A stretch of 31,388 bases of DNA, taken from positions 1-31,388 of the forward strand of contig JAEYPY010000266.1 in NCBI GenBank assembly GCA_023410295.1. Direction: 5' to 3'. Below the pieces are notes generated by a model, which saw only the letters and a list, made by a program, of their open reading frames with translations, was not told the DNA's origin and searched no databases. Origin of the DNA: Pseudomonadota bacterium. GTDB lineage: Bacteria; Pseudomonadota; Alphaproteobacteria; Caulobacterales; Aquidulcibacteraceae. Positions within the stretch are counted from its first letter, which is position 1, and the number at the start of each line of letters is the position of its first letter. A program made the position numbers and the translations under genes. Positions 17,066 through 25,165 of the stretch are shown here, piece by piece.

Positions 17066-18196
17066 TTAACCGCCAGACCTCACGAAATCGCGGATGGCGT
17101 TGGTGATCTTGGTTTGGGTTTGTCCGTCGAGGTAGGGGTGCATCGGCAGCGCGAGCACGCGGTGGGCGATGCGTTCGCTGACGGCGAGGCCGCCAGCGCC
17201 GATGGGGAAGGGCTCGTACGCGGTCTGCTTGTGCAGGGGCTTGGGATAGTATTGCGCCGTGGGGATGCCCGCTTCGCGGAGGTGCGCGGCGAGGGCGTCG
17301 CGGTTGTCGGCTTCGATGACGTATTGCGCCCAGGTGCTGACGCCGCCTTCGATCACCTTCGGCGTCTGCACCACGCCTTCGAGCATTTGCGCATAGCGGT
17401 CGGCGATCTCGTTACGCGCGCGGATTTCGTCGGCGAAGATGGCGAGCTTTTCGATCAGGATCGCGGCTTGGATCGTGTCGAGGCGCGAGTTCATGCCGAT
17501 CCTCGCGCAATTGTACTTGTCGTCGCCGCTGGCGCCGTGGAAGGCGAGCGAGCGCATCAGGACTGCGTCGTCGTCGCTGTTGGTGAGCGTGGCGCCGCCG
17601 TCGCCGTAGCAGCCGAGCGGCTTGGCCGGGAAGAACGAGGTGGTTTGTGCGTCGGCCCAATGCATCGGATGCCTGCCGTGCAGCGTCGCGCCATAGCTTT
17701 GAGCGCTGTCGGCGATGAGCTTGAGGTCCTCGCGTTTGCAGATCGCTTGCAGCGCCGGATAGTCCGCCGGCTGGCCGAAGAGATCGACGGCAATCACGGC
17801 GCGCGGTTTCAGCTTGCCTTCCGTCTTAATCCCTTCGATCGCCGCTTCGAGCGAAGCGGGATCCATGCAGTATGTATCGGGCAGGACATCGACGAAGACT
17901 GGCGTCGCATTTGTCCACGGCACGATCTCGGCGGTGGCGGCGAAGGTGAAGGAGGGAACGAACACCGCGTCGCGTTCGCCGATTCCCCAGGCCCACAACG
18001 GCAGCACCAGCGCGTCGGTGCCATTGGCGTTGGCGATGCAATGCTTGGCCTCAGCGAACTCTGCGAGCTGGCCTTCGAGCTGCTTCACTTCCGGACCGAA
18101 GATGTAGGCGCCGCTGGCGACGACGCGCAGCACCGCGGCGTCAATCTTGTCGGCAATGCGCGCGCGCTGAGCTTGCAGGTCGATGAAGGGGATCAT
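17066..18196 (-). CDS. gnnB: DegT/DnrJ/EryC1 sugar aminotransferase, probable GnnB (376 aa)
   Basis: PLP-dependent sugar aminotransferase. The start at ATG 18196 (MIPFIDLQAQ) is the family-typical N-terminus; the longer frame crosses a repeat. Lys192 in SFFPAKPLGC is the PLP Schiff-base lysine, Asp163 in LIADSAQSYGA contacts the pyridine ring, and NANGTDAL binds phosphate. DegT enzymes aminate keto-sugars on nucleotides. Because the next gene upstream is a Gfo/Idh/MocA dehydrogenase that overlaps glmS, the best fit is GnnB, which makes UDP-2-acetamido-3-amino-glucose for lipid A. Other roles (a WbpE-like O-antigen step) remain possible; the gnn assignment is inference from context. Confidence 0.78.
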   Translation of the reverse strand: MIPFIDLQAQRARIADKIDAAVLRVVASGAYIFGPEVKQLEGQLAEFAEAKHCIANANGTDALVLPLWAWGIGERDAVFVPSFTFAATAEIVPWTNATPVFVDVLPDTYCMDPASLEAAIEGIKTEGKLKPRAVIAVDLFGQPADYPALQAICKREDLKLIADSAQSYGATLHGRHPMHWADAQTTSFFPAKPLGCYGDGGATLTNSDDDAVLMRSLAFHGASGDDKYNCARIGMNSRLDTIQAAILIEKLAIFADEIRARNEIADRYAQMLEGVVQTPKVIEGGVSTWAQYVIEADNRDALAAHLREAGIPTAQYYPKPLHKQTAYEPFPIGAGGLAVSERIAHRVLALPMHPYLDGQTQTKITNAIRDFVRSGG

Positions 18197-18231
18197 GTCT
18201 GTGCTTCCGTAAGGCGAAGTAAAATTTAGTC

Positions 18232-18335
18232 CGTCATTCCGGACGCGCGAAGCGCGATCCGGAACCCAGGGACGGCAGGCACATCGTTGGCCCCTGGGTT
18301 CCGGGTTCATCGCTGCGCGATGCCCCGGAATGACG
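18232..18335. repeat. RIME/REP-like palindromic repeat element (about 104 bp)
   Basis: The ends CGTCATTCCGG (18232-18242) and CCGGAATGACG (18325-18335) are perfect inverted copies. An inner pair, CCGGAACCCAGG (18259-18270) / CCTGGGTTCCGG (18293-18304), is also perfect. This is the shape of widespread alphaproteobacterial intergenic repeats. It lies within the gnnA-gnnB interval, 35 bases before the gnnB start and 18 bases after the gnnA stop. Confidence 0.85.
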
Positions 18336-18352
18336 AGGGAAGGCGCGATGCT

Positions 18353-19279
18353 TCATGACAACGACGGCAGGCCGCTGGCTTGGTCGACATCTAGGGCGAG
18401 TTCGAGGACGGCCAATGCTTCGGCGCCGTCGACGACGGGGCGCGGAGCGACGCCGAGCACCGCGTCGATGAATTGCGCGACATTGGCGCCCAAGGGATCG
18501 CTGCCGATGCGGGTTTCGGCGAAGGCGGCGTTGAGCGGAAAGCTGGTGGTGTTTTCGAACGAGCGGGCGAGGAAATCGATGTTGACCTCGCCGCTGGGAT
18601 AAACAGCGCGCATGAAGCGGCGGCGCTCGGGCGCGACGCGGCTGGAGATGAAGACGGCCTCGCCGTGCGGGGCGAAGGCGAGGCGCGCTTCGATCTGGTC
18701 GGCGGTGCGGCCGTGTTCGGTGCGCGCGGTGGCGAGGATGCCGGTGGGTTTGGCTTTCATCAGCATGAGCGCGAGATCGAGATCGTGCACCATGAGATCG
18801 AGCGTGACCGAGACATCGGCGCTGCGGCCGGTCCACGGGCCCTCCCGCACGCTTTCGATGCGTGTGGGCGCTTCAGGCGCTGTGAAAAGCCCCATGGCGT
18901 CGAACACCAGCCGCTCCTGGTGGCCGCAGGCGAGCACGAGCTTGCTCTCGGCGGAGAGGCGCACGAGTTCGGCGCCGAGGCTGGCGTCGGTGGCGAGGGG
19001 CTTTTCGACCAGCACGTGCTTGCCCGCTTCAAGCGCGCGCTTGGCGGCGGCGCCGTGGACCGAGGGCGGGCTGGCGATGGTGAGAATGTCGATGCCGGCG
19101 AGCAGTGCGTCGAGATTGGCGAAACTTGTGGCGCCGTGCGTGTCGGCCAGCTGTTGCGCGCGTTCGTCATCCGGATCGTAGACGCCGACGAATTGCACGC
19201 GCGCGTCCTCGGCGTACTTGCGCGCATGGATGCGCCCGAAAGCGCCTGCGCCGAGAACGCCTGCGCGCAGCTTCTTCAT
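18353..19279 (-). CDS. gnnA: Gfo/Idh/MocA-family dehydrogenase, probable UDP-GlcNAc 3-dehydrogenase GnnA (308 aa)
   Basis: N-terminal NAD-binding domain with GVLGAGAFGRIHARKY at 7-22 and the family EKP motif at 92-94 (VEKPLA), followed by DLMVHDLD (161-168), with Asp161 and His165 as candidate catalytic residues. The C-terminal domain is the usual Gfo/Idh/MocA sheet. Its ATG overlaps the glmS stop (ATGA, 19276-19279), so translation is coupled to glmS, the entry enzyme of UDP-GlcNAc synthesis. A DegT aminotransferase follows on the same strand. In known systems GnnA oxidises the 3-OH of UDP-GlcNAc and GnnB aminates it, giving the diamino sugar of Caulobacter-type lipid A. The specific function is inferred from this context. 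Confidence 0.75.
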   Translation of the reverse strand: MKKLRAGVLGAGAFGRIHARKYAEDARVQFVGVYDPDDERAQQLADTHGATSFANLDALLAGIDILTIASPPSVHGAAAKRALEAGKHVLVEKPLATDASLGAELVRLSAESKLVLACGHQERLVFDAMGLFTAPEAPTRIESVREGPWTGRSADVSVTLDLMVHDLDLALMLMKAKPTGILATARTEHGRTADQIEARLAFAPHGEAVFISSRVAPERRRFMRAVYPSGEVNIDFLARSFENTTSFPLNAAFAETRIGSDPLGANVAQFIDAVLGVAPRPVVDGAEALAVLELALDVDQASGLPSLS

Positions 19280-21099
19280 TCAACCGTCACCGACTTCGCC
19301 AAGTTGCGCGGCTGATCGACGTCGGTGCCTTTGTGTACGGCGGTGAGGTACGCGAGCAGCTGGATCGGCACGGAATAGACCAGCGGCGCAACGAACGGAT
19401 CGCACGCGGGCGTGAGGATAATGTGCTTGGCGAGATCGCCAATGGCGGCGGCGCCGGCGGCGTCGGTGATGGCGATGAGCTTGCCGCCGCGCGCTGCGAC
19501 CTCCTGCATGTTCGAAAGCGTCTTCTCGAACAGCGCGTCGTGTGGGCAGACGACGACGACGGGCGTCTCTTCGTCGATCAGCGCGATGGGGCCGTGCTTC
19601 AGTTCGCCCGCGGCGTAGCCTTCGGCGTGGATGTAGGAGATTTCCTTGAGCTTGAGGGCGCCTTCGAGCGCGATCGGGTAGTGCACGCCGCGGCCGAGAT
19701 AGAGCACGTCGCGCGCTTGCGCGAGCTCGTGGGCGATGGCTTCGATCTGCGGCTCAGCGGCGAGCGCATCGGTGATGAGTCGCGGCGTCTCCATGAGCGC
19801 GCGAACGAGGCGGGCTTCTTCTTGTGAAGAAAGCGCGCCCTTGGCGCGGCCGACAGCGATGGCGAGCGCGGCGAGCGCGGAAAGCTGCGCGGTGAAGGCC
19901 TTGGTGGAGGCAACGCCGATCTCCGGCCCGGCAAGGGTCGGCAGCCGCGCATCGGCTTCGCGCCAGATCGTCGATTCCGGCACGTTGACGACAGCGAGCG
20001 TCTTCAGCTGCTGTTCTTTGCAATAGCGCAGCGCGGCGAGGGTGTCGGCGGTTTCGCCCGATTGGCTGACGAACACCGAGAACGCCTTCTGGCCGAAAGC
20101 GGGCTTGCGATAGCGGAATTCGCTGGCGATGTCGGTTTCGACGGCGAGGCCGGCGATCTGCTCCAGCCAGTACTCGGCGACGCGGCCGGCATAGTGGGCG
20201 GTGCCGCAGCCGATGACGATGGCGCTGTCGGCGGCGAGCTCGACGCCGTCGAGCTCGGGCATCTGCACAGTCTCGTCATTGGCGTTGACGTAGCGCGTGA
20301 TCGTGCGAGCCGTGGTCTCCGGCTGCTCGTAAATCTCTTTCTGCATGAAGTGGCGGTAGTTGCCTTTTTCGACTGCAGCGGCGCCGCCGGAGAAGGTGTG
20401 CACGGTGCGCTCGGCGACCATGCCGCTGGCGTCGATGATCTTGGCCTTGGCGCGCGAGAGCACCGCGATGTCGCCTTCTTCCAAGAAGATGACGCGCGTG
20501 GTGAAGGGCGAGACGGCTATGGCGTCCGAGCCCAGGTACATTTCCCCGTCACCGACGCCGACGGCGAGCGGGCTGCCTTTGCGGGCGCCGATCAGCACGT
20601 CGTCCTTGCCGGCGAACAGGACGGCGATGCCGAACGCGCCTTCGAGGCGCCGGACGGCGCTGATAGCCGCTTCCTCAGGCGACATGCCCTTGTCGAGGTT
20701 GGCGGTGATGAGATGGGCGATGACTTCGCTATCCGTCTCGCTGGCGAACTCGTGGCCGGCGGCGATCAGCTCTTCGCGCAGCGGGCGGAAGTTCTCGATG
20801 ATGCCGTTGTGGACAATGGCGACCTTGCCGGTGGCGTGCGGGTGGGCGTTGCCGGTGGTTGGCGCGCCATGCGTGGCCCAGCGCGTGTGGCCGATGCCGG
20901 AGACGCCCGCCAGCGGAGATGCGGCAAGTTCGCGCTCCAGGTTTGCGAGTTTGCCGGCGGCGCGGCGGCGCTGGATCGCACCGTTTTCCAGCGTGGCGAC
21001 GCCGGCGCTATCATAGCCGCGATATTCGAGCCGCTTCAGCGCCTCCACCAAACGGGGCGCAACGGGCGTTCCGCCCAGGATTCCGATGATCCCGCACAT
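19276..21099 (-). CDS. glmS: Glutamine-fructose-6-phosphate aminotransferase GlmS (607 aa)
   Basis: Starts MCGIIGILGG, so Met removal exposes the catalytic Cys1 of the glutamine amidotransferase (Ntn hydrolase) domain, which covers about 1-215. Two SIS domains follow (about 285-425 and 455-595), binding fructose-6-phosphate, and the C-terminus DQPRNLAKSVTVE matches the E. coli protein exactly. Length is close to the 609 residues of E. coli GlmS. The enzyme converts fructose-6-P and glutamine to glucosamine-6-P for UDP-GlcNAc, peptidoglycan and lipid A. No glmS ribozyme-like leader is apparent. It is divergent from glmM across 199 bases and overlaps gnnA downstream. Confidence 0.97.
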   Translation of the reverse strand: MCGIIGILGGTPVAPRLVEALKRLEYRGYDSAGVATLENGAIQRRRAAGKLANLERELAASPLAGVSGIGHTRWATHGAPTTGNAHPHATGKVAIVHNGIIENFRPLREELIAAGHEFASETDSEVIAHLITANLDKGMSPEEAAISAVRRLEGAFGIAVLFAGKDDVLIGARKGSPLAVGVGDGEMYLGSDAIAVSPFTTRVIFLEEGDIAVLSRAKAKIIDASGMVAERTVHTFSGGAAAVEKGNYRHFMQKEIYEQPETTARTITRYVNANDETVQMPELDGVELAADSAIVIGCGTAHYAGRVAEYWLEQIAGLAVETDIASEFRYRKPAFGQKAFSVFVSQSGETADTLAALRYCKEQQLKTLAVVNVPESTIWREADARLPTLAGPEIGVASTKAFTAQLSALAALAIAVGRAKGALSSQEEARLVRALMETPRLITDALAAEPQIEAIAHELAQARDVLYLGRGVHYPIALEGALKLKEISYIHAEGYAAGELKHGPIALIDEETPVVVVCPHDALFEKTLSNMQEVAARGGKLIAITDAAGAAAIGDLAKHIILTPACDPFVAPLVYSVPIQLLAYLTAVHKGTDVDQPRNLAKSVTVE

Positions 21100-21181
21100 G
21101 GTTAAGCTTTCGTCCCTCGCCTAGCGCGGCGGTTCATGCCTGCTCGGTGGTTGATTTGCATCTCAATTAGTCTTTCAACAT

Positions 21182-21199
21182 GCGACGGTTTCACGTCGC
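21182..21199. promoter_or_regulatory. Inverted repeat GCGACG-GTTTCA-CGTCGC in glmS/glmM divergent region
   Basis: Perfect 6-base arms around a 6-base loop, near the middle of the glmS/glmM divergent region. It is placed to bind a regulator affecting both genes or to form a small hairpin in either leader. Chance occurrence in GC-rich DNA cannot be excluded. Confidence 0.3.
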
Positions 21200-21223
21200 G
21201 TGCCGCAGAAGTGTGCGCGGATT

Positions 21224-21252
21224 TTGCGTAAAGCAGACGTCATCAGTAAAAT
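21224..21252 (+). promoter_or_regulatory. Candidate sigma-70-type promoter for glmM
   Basis: TTGCGT (21224-21229) and TAAAAT (21247-21252) are separated by exactly 17 bases, with -10 matching the TATAAT consensus at five of six positions and -35 at three of six. It lies 47 bases upstream of the glmM ATG. The -10 is among the few AT-rich spots in the region. No transcription data support it. Confidence 0.45.
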
Positions 21253-21298
21253 TTAACCGCCTTGGGGCGCTCCCCGGGCGATCGGAGCGGCATCGAGC

Positions 21299-22657
21299 AT
21301 GAAGAGGGCCTATTTCGGGACGGACGGCATCCGCGGCACGGCGAACCGTTATCCCATGACGCCCGAAGTGGCGATGCGCGTCGGCCTCGCCGCCGGCAAG
21401 CGCTTCATGAGCGCGGACGCGCGCCGCCACACCGTGGTGATTGGTAAAGATACGCGCCTCTCGGGCTATATGCTGGAGCCGGCGCTGACGGCGGGCTTCA
21501 CCGCGGCCGGCATGGACGTGGTGCTATTTGGGCCGCTGCCGACGCCGGCGGTGGCGATGCTGACGCGCTCGCTGCGGGCCGATCTGGGAGTCATGCTCTC
21601 GGCCAGCCACAACAAGTTCGCCGACAACGGCATCAAGCTGTTCGGCCCCGATGGCTACAAGCTCTCGGACGAAGTCGAGCTTGAGATCGAGCGGCTGATG
21701 GATTCCAAACTGGACGAGCACTTGGCCGAGCCCTCGCGGCTCGGGCGGGCCAAGCGCATCGACGATGCGCAGGCGCGCTATGTCGAGATCGTCAAGGCGA
21801 CATTCCCAAAGGCGCTGACGCTGAAGGGCTTGCGCATCGTCGTCGATGCGGCCAACGGCGCGGCCTACAAGGTGGCGCCGGTGGCGCTCTATGAGCTTGG
21901 CGCGGAGGTCATCTCGATCGGCGTCAACCCGGACGGCTTCAATATCAACGAGGAAGTGGGCTCGACCGATACGCGGGCGCTGCGCGAAGCGGTGCTGAAG
22001 TATCGCGCCGATATCGGCATCGCCCTCGATGGCGACGCTGACCGCGTTGCGATCATCGATGAGAAGGGCAATTCGATCGACGGCGACCAACTGATGGCGC
22101 TGATCGCCAAAAGCTGGAAGGAAACCGGCGCGCTCACCAAGCCCGGCATCGTCGCCACGGTGATGAGCAATCTGGGACTAGAACGCTATCTCGGCGGGCT
22201 GAAGCTCAAGCTCGAGCGCACCAATGTCGGCGACCGCTACGTGGTCGAGGCGATGCGCGCGCAGGGCTATAATGTCGGCGGCGAGCAATCGGGCCACATC
22301 ATCCTCTCCAATTTCTCGACCACGGGCGACGGCCTCCTGGCGGCGCTGCAGGTGCTGGCGGTGATCGTGCAATCGGGCAAGCCGGCGAGCGAAGTGTGCT
22401 GCCTGTTCGAACCGGCGCCGCAGGTGCTGGAGAACGTGCGCTACCAGAAGGGCGCCAAGGATCCGATGGAAGCGCCCACGGTAAAGGACGCGATCAAGGC
22501 CGCCGAAGCGCAGCTCAACGGCAAGGGGCGGCTGCTGGTGCGCAAGTCCGGGACCGAGCCGCTGGTGCGGATCATGGCCGAAGGCGACGACGAAAAGCTC
22601 GTCCGCGACGCAATCGCTACGGTGAAGAGCGCGGTGGTCGCGGCGGTGGCGCCCTAG
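21299..22657 (+). CDS. glmM: Phosphoglucosamine mutase GlmM (452 aa)
   Basis: Converts glucosamine-6-P to glucosamine-1-P, the step after GlmS, before GlmU makes UDP-GlcNAc. The N-terminus FGTDGIRG is the family signature. The active-site loop MLSASHNKFADNGIK places the phosphorylated Ser at residue 103, and the magnesium site DGDADR occupies 244-249 (Asp244, Asp246, Asp248). The sugar-binding loop GGEQSGH and the C-terminal phosphate loop RKSGTEPLVRIM are intact. Length is normal (E. coli 445 aa). GGAG lies 12 bases upstream of ATG 21299. It is divergent from glmS and overlaps the convergent patatin gene by four bases (22654-22657). Confidence 0.97.
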   Translation: MKRAYFGTDGIRGTANRYPMTPEVAMRVGLAAGKRFMSADARRHTVVIGKDTRLSGYMLEPALTAGFTAAGMDVVLFGPLPTPAVAMLTRSLRADLGVMLSASHNKFADNGIKLFGPDGYKLSDEVELEIERLMDSKLDEHLAEPSRLGRAKRIDDAQARYVEIVKATFPKALTLKGLRIVVDAANGAAYKVAPVALYELGAEVISIGVNPDGFNINEEVGSTDTRALREAVLKYRADIGIALDGDADRVAIIDEKGNSIDGDQLMALIAKSWKETGALTKPGIVATVMSNLGLERYLGGLKLKLERTNVGDRYVVEAMRAQGYNVGGEQSGHIILSNFSTTGDGLLAALQVLAVIVQSGKPASEVCCLFEPAPQVLENVRYQKGAKDPMEAPTVKDAIKAAEAQLNGKGRLLVRKSGTEPLVRIMAEGDDEKLVRDAIATVKSAVVAAVAP

Positions 22658-24843
22658 CGCATTCCGTTCGCTGCCGCCGTCAGCCTTTCCACGTAGAGAT
22701 CGTTCACCGCGTGCAGATCGGAGCTTTCCGAGCCGTCGCAGATGCGCGTGTTCGGGAAGGCGACGGCGAGTTGGCTGGCGGCTTGCGCTTCGAGTTCTTC
22801 GCCGGCGAGGTCGGAGAGAATCCAGCCGAGGCGCAGCGGCACTTGGTTGTCGGTGACTTCAACGAAGCGCAGCGAGCAGAAGCGGCCATCCTGGTGCATG
22901 TTGTAGAGCCGGCCGAGCGAGATGCGCGCGCGCTCTTCGCGGGTGGCGAGCACCGCCTGCAATTCGTGGATGTCGAAATCAAGCCGCCACTTGGCGGGCA
23001 TGCGCTGTTGATAGGGATTGCTGTCGATGTGCAAGACGGCGATCGGCGGCGGGCGCAGGCCCCGTTCACGCGCCGTGCGTTGCAGGTGCTCGACCACGCC
23101 GAGCAATGTTTCCGCGCCTGAGTTGTCAAAATAGCCGCCATCGACGAAGCGGTGGGCGCCGTCATAGGTGCGCACGGTGCCGGAGGGCGAGACCAGCGGG
23201 AAACGCGCGCTGCTGGCGGCCATGGTGCTGATGCGGAAGTCGGGCGATTGGTTGCAGACCGGTTCGACCAGGGCGTTGGCCGGCGGCGGGCTCCAGAGGC
23301 AGCGGAAATCGTGCAACCAGCGCTGGCGTGCGCGCAGGTTGGCGAGATCGAGCGAACTCGCGACATAGACGCCGCCGCTCGAGGTTTCGGTCATGTTGAT
23401 GAGGAGATGCGGTGCGGCAGGCTGCTGGCCGAGTTCGCCGAAGACGGACGCGGTAAAGGCGTTGTTGCGCCGATCAACGCCGAACGCGTCGGCGAAAGCT
23501 TCTTCGAGGCTGAGTTCGAGGCCGCGTTGACGATCAGTGGCGGCGAAAAAGGCGCTGTCGCCCTCCGGCAGCGAGGCCGGGACGAAAGTCTGCACCAGCT
23601 CCGGGAACATCTGCTTGGCCAGCGTCGGCGAAAGATGGTCGCGGCTGAACATTTGGTGCAGCGCGGTTTGGCGCGGGCCGGGGGCGGCCTCGGTGTCGAG
23701 GTTGCAGGCATCGCCGTCGAGCGGCATCGCATCGAGGCTGGCGCGATAGGCGGCTGCGCCGACGGCGCCGCCGGAAACGCCGCTGATGGCGAAGATGCGC
23801 CGGGCAAGACGCGGGCACTGGTCGGCGAGGCGCGCGAGCACGGCGGCGGTGAAGTGCGCCGAGCGGATGCCGCCGCCTTCGGTGCTGACGAGGATGATGG
23901 GCGCATTCCCGCTTTCCTGCTCGAAGGCGCGGAGGGCTTGATCCACCGTCGGCCGCTGCAGATCGCGTACGTCTTCGCGTTCGCGGATGAAGTGGTTGTC
24001 GTCCATGCCGAGCGCGCCGAGTACGAGCGGCGTGATGGCGGCGAGGGCGAAGGCAGGCAGGCCGTGGCGGCGGCCGAAGTGGATGAGCCAGGCGCCGGCG
24101 GCGGTGACGGCGGCGAAGCTGAAGCAGATGAGCGGGACCGGGCCGAGCAGGCGCGCGGTATCGATCGCTTGCGCCGGCATGGCGAAGAAGAGCGCGGTGA
24201 AGCCGACGAACACTGCCGGCAGCGTCCAATTGTGCAGACCGCGGATCAGCAGAGAATTGCCAACGCGCCGGTGGATGAAGCGCGACAGCGGCGACCACCA
24301 GAGCAGCACGAAAAGCAGTGGGAAGGCGAGGCTCGCCAGCGCCATCGGCACGAACGGCGTCGCCGTCGCGTTGGTGGCGAGCGCGCCCGCGAGGTGGAAG
24401 GCGTCTTCGCTGAAGCTGCGGCCGGGCTCGGCTTGCTCGCCCAGGAACGGCAGCGCGGCGTCCGACAAGCTGAGCGCAGCGCCAATCCAGGGCGCGAACC
24501 AGGCGATGCCGATGAAGGCGCTCTGCCATTTGTTGAGCGCGCCGCGCACGTGCTGGCCGCGCAGATCCACGCCGAGCAGTCGCGCGGTCCAATAGCGCAT
24601 GGTCGAGGCGAAGACGAAGAGGCCGAGGAAGAGCAGACCTGCGCGGGTCCAGTCAAAGCTTTCCCACGGTTGAGTAGGGTCGGCGACGTAGAAGGCGAGC
24701 GCTTCCTGCACCTGTCCGGCGGCCAAGCCGAACGTGCTGAAAAGGCCGAACATCACTAGCGAAACGGAAATCGGATACCAGGCCAGCGAGATGTGCCGCT
24801 GCACCTTTTCGTATGAAGTCAGCCCGCGCGGTTGTGCGCTCAT
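22654..24843 (-). CDS. Membrane-anchored patatin-like serine hydrolase (729 aa)
   Basis: The N-terminal half has several membrane helices (about 22-43, 68-82, 107-125, 163-182, 207-222, 235-255 and 263-279). From about 315 comes a patatin-type hydrolase domain: the oxyanion motif GGGIR (323-327), the nucleophile elbow GVSGG with Ser357, and the catalytic Asp568 in VDGGYFDNSG. The Ser-Asp dyad is therefore complete, suggesting a lipid acyl hydrolase held at the membrane. Patatin domains are usually soluble or secreted, so the fusion to a large membrane domain is notable. The start at ATG 24843 (MSAQPRGLTS) is preferred over a longer frame to 25095, whose first 84 residues look non-coding. Substrate is unknown. 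Confidence 0.8.
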   Translation of the reverse strand: MSAQPRGLTSYEKVQRHISLAWYPISVSLVMFGLFSTFGLAAGQVQEALAFYVADPTQPWESFDWTRAGLLFLGLFVFASTMRYWTARLLGVDLRGQHVRGALNKWQSAFIGIAWFAPWIGAALSLSDAALPFLGEQAEPGRSFSEDAFHLAGALATNATATPFVPMALASLAFPLLFVLLWWSPLSRFIHRRVGNSLLIRGLHNWTLPAVFVGFTALFFAMPAQAIDTARLLGPVPLICFSFAAVTAAGAWLIHFGRRHGLPAFALAAITPLVLGALGMDDNHFIREREDVRDLQRPTVDQALRAFEQESGNAPIILVSTEGGGIRSAHFTAAVLARLADQCPRLARRIFAISGVSGGAVGAAAYRASLDAMPLDGDACNLDTEAAPGPRQTALHQMFSRDHLSPTLAKQMFPELVQTFVPASLPEGDSAFFAATDRQRGLELSLEEAFADAFGVDRRNNAFTASVFGELGQQPAAPHLLINMTETSSGGVYVASSLDLANLRARQRWLHDFRCLWSPPPANALVEPVCNQSPDFRISTMAASSARFPLVSPSGTVRTYDGAHRFVDGGYFDNSGAETLLGVVEHLQRTARERGLRPPPIAVLHIDSNPYQQRMPAKWRLDFDIHELQAVLATREERARISLGRLYNMHQDGRFCSLRFVEVTDNQVPLRLGWILSDLAGEELEAQAASQLAVAFPNTRICDGSESSDLHAVNDLYVERLTAAANGMR

Positions 24844-25165
24844 TGCACGCCCCAAATTGATGCTGGCGGTTTCCGCGCGCGCTTTGCTCAGCGTCGAAGC
24901 CGGCGCTGCGACGTGCTGTTGCGGGAGCCGCCCCTCGCAACAGAAAGCAACCACAATCCGGCCACCGAGGTTCCCCGGATTGGATCGTTTTGAGACAAGC
25001 AGTTGAGTTTTGCGCGCGCGACAGCGGCGGTGAGGATGCGCCGCAGCGTGCGCGCACAGCTGGCGGCTGGCGAAGCGCGCGCACTTGTGGTCCACTAGCG
25101 CTGCGGCGATCCGCTTGATTATGCAGCAATTATGTGCGCGGCCTGCGGATTGCTCGGGCGGTTGG
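24844..25165. other. Divergent intergenic region with two hairpins
   Basis: About 320 bases between the patatin and kinase genes with no convincing gene. It contains CTGTTGCG (24916-24923) / CGCAACAG (24936-24943) and AATCCGG (24955-24961) / CCGGATT (24975-24981), two perfect inverted repeats in tandem 11 bases apart. An AT-richer spot (TTGATTATGCAGCAATTATG, near 25118) may hold a promoter. Both gene starts could move if extended frames were used. Confidence 0.4.

Noticed and set aside
20062..21105. 347-codon plus-strand frame opposite glmS
   Set aside because: Shadow of a gene with clear homology on the other strand.
23152..24759. 535-codon plus-strand open frame
   Set aside because: It is antisense to the patatin-like gene, whose catalytic motifs are clear. 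The translation is Ala/Gly/Glu/Arg-rich with no recognisable domain, as expected for GC-rich shadow frames.
24844..25095. 84-residue N-terminal extension of the patatin-like protein
   Set aside because: Basic Cys/His-rich residues unlike a membrane-protein N-terminus, and it crosses two hairpins; ATG 24843 gives a natural start.
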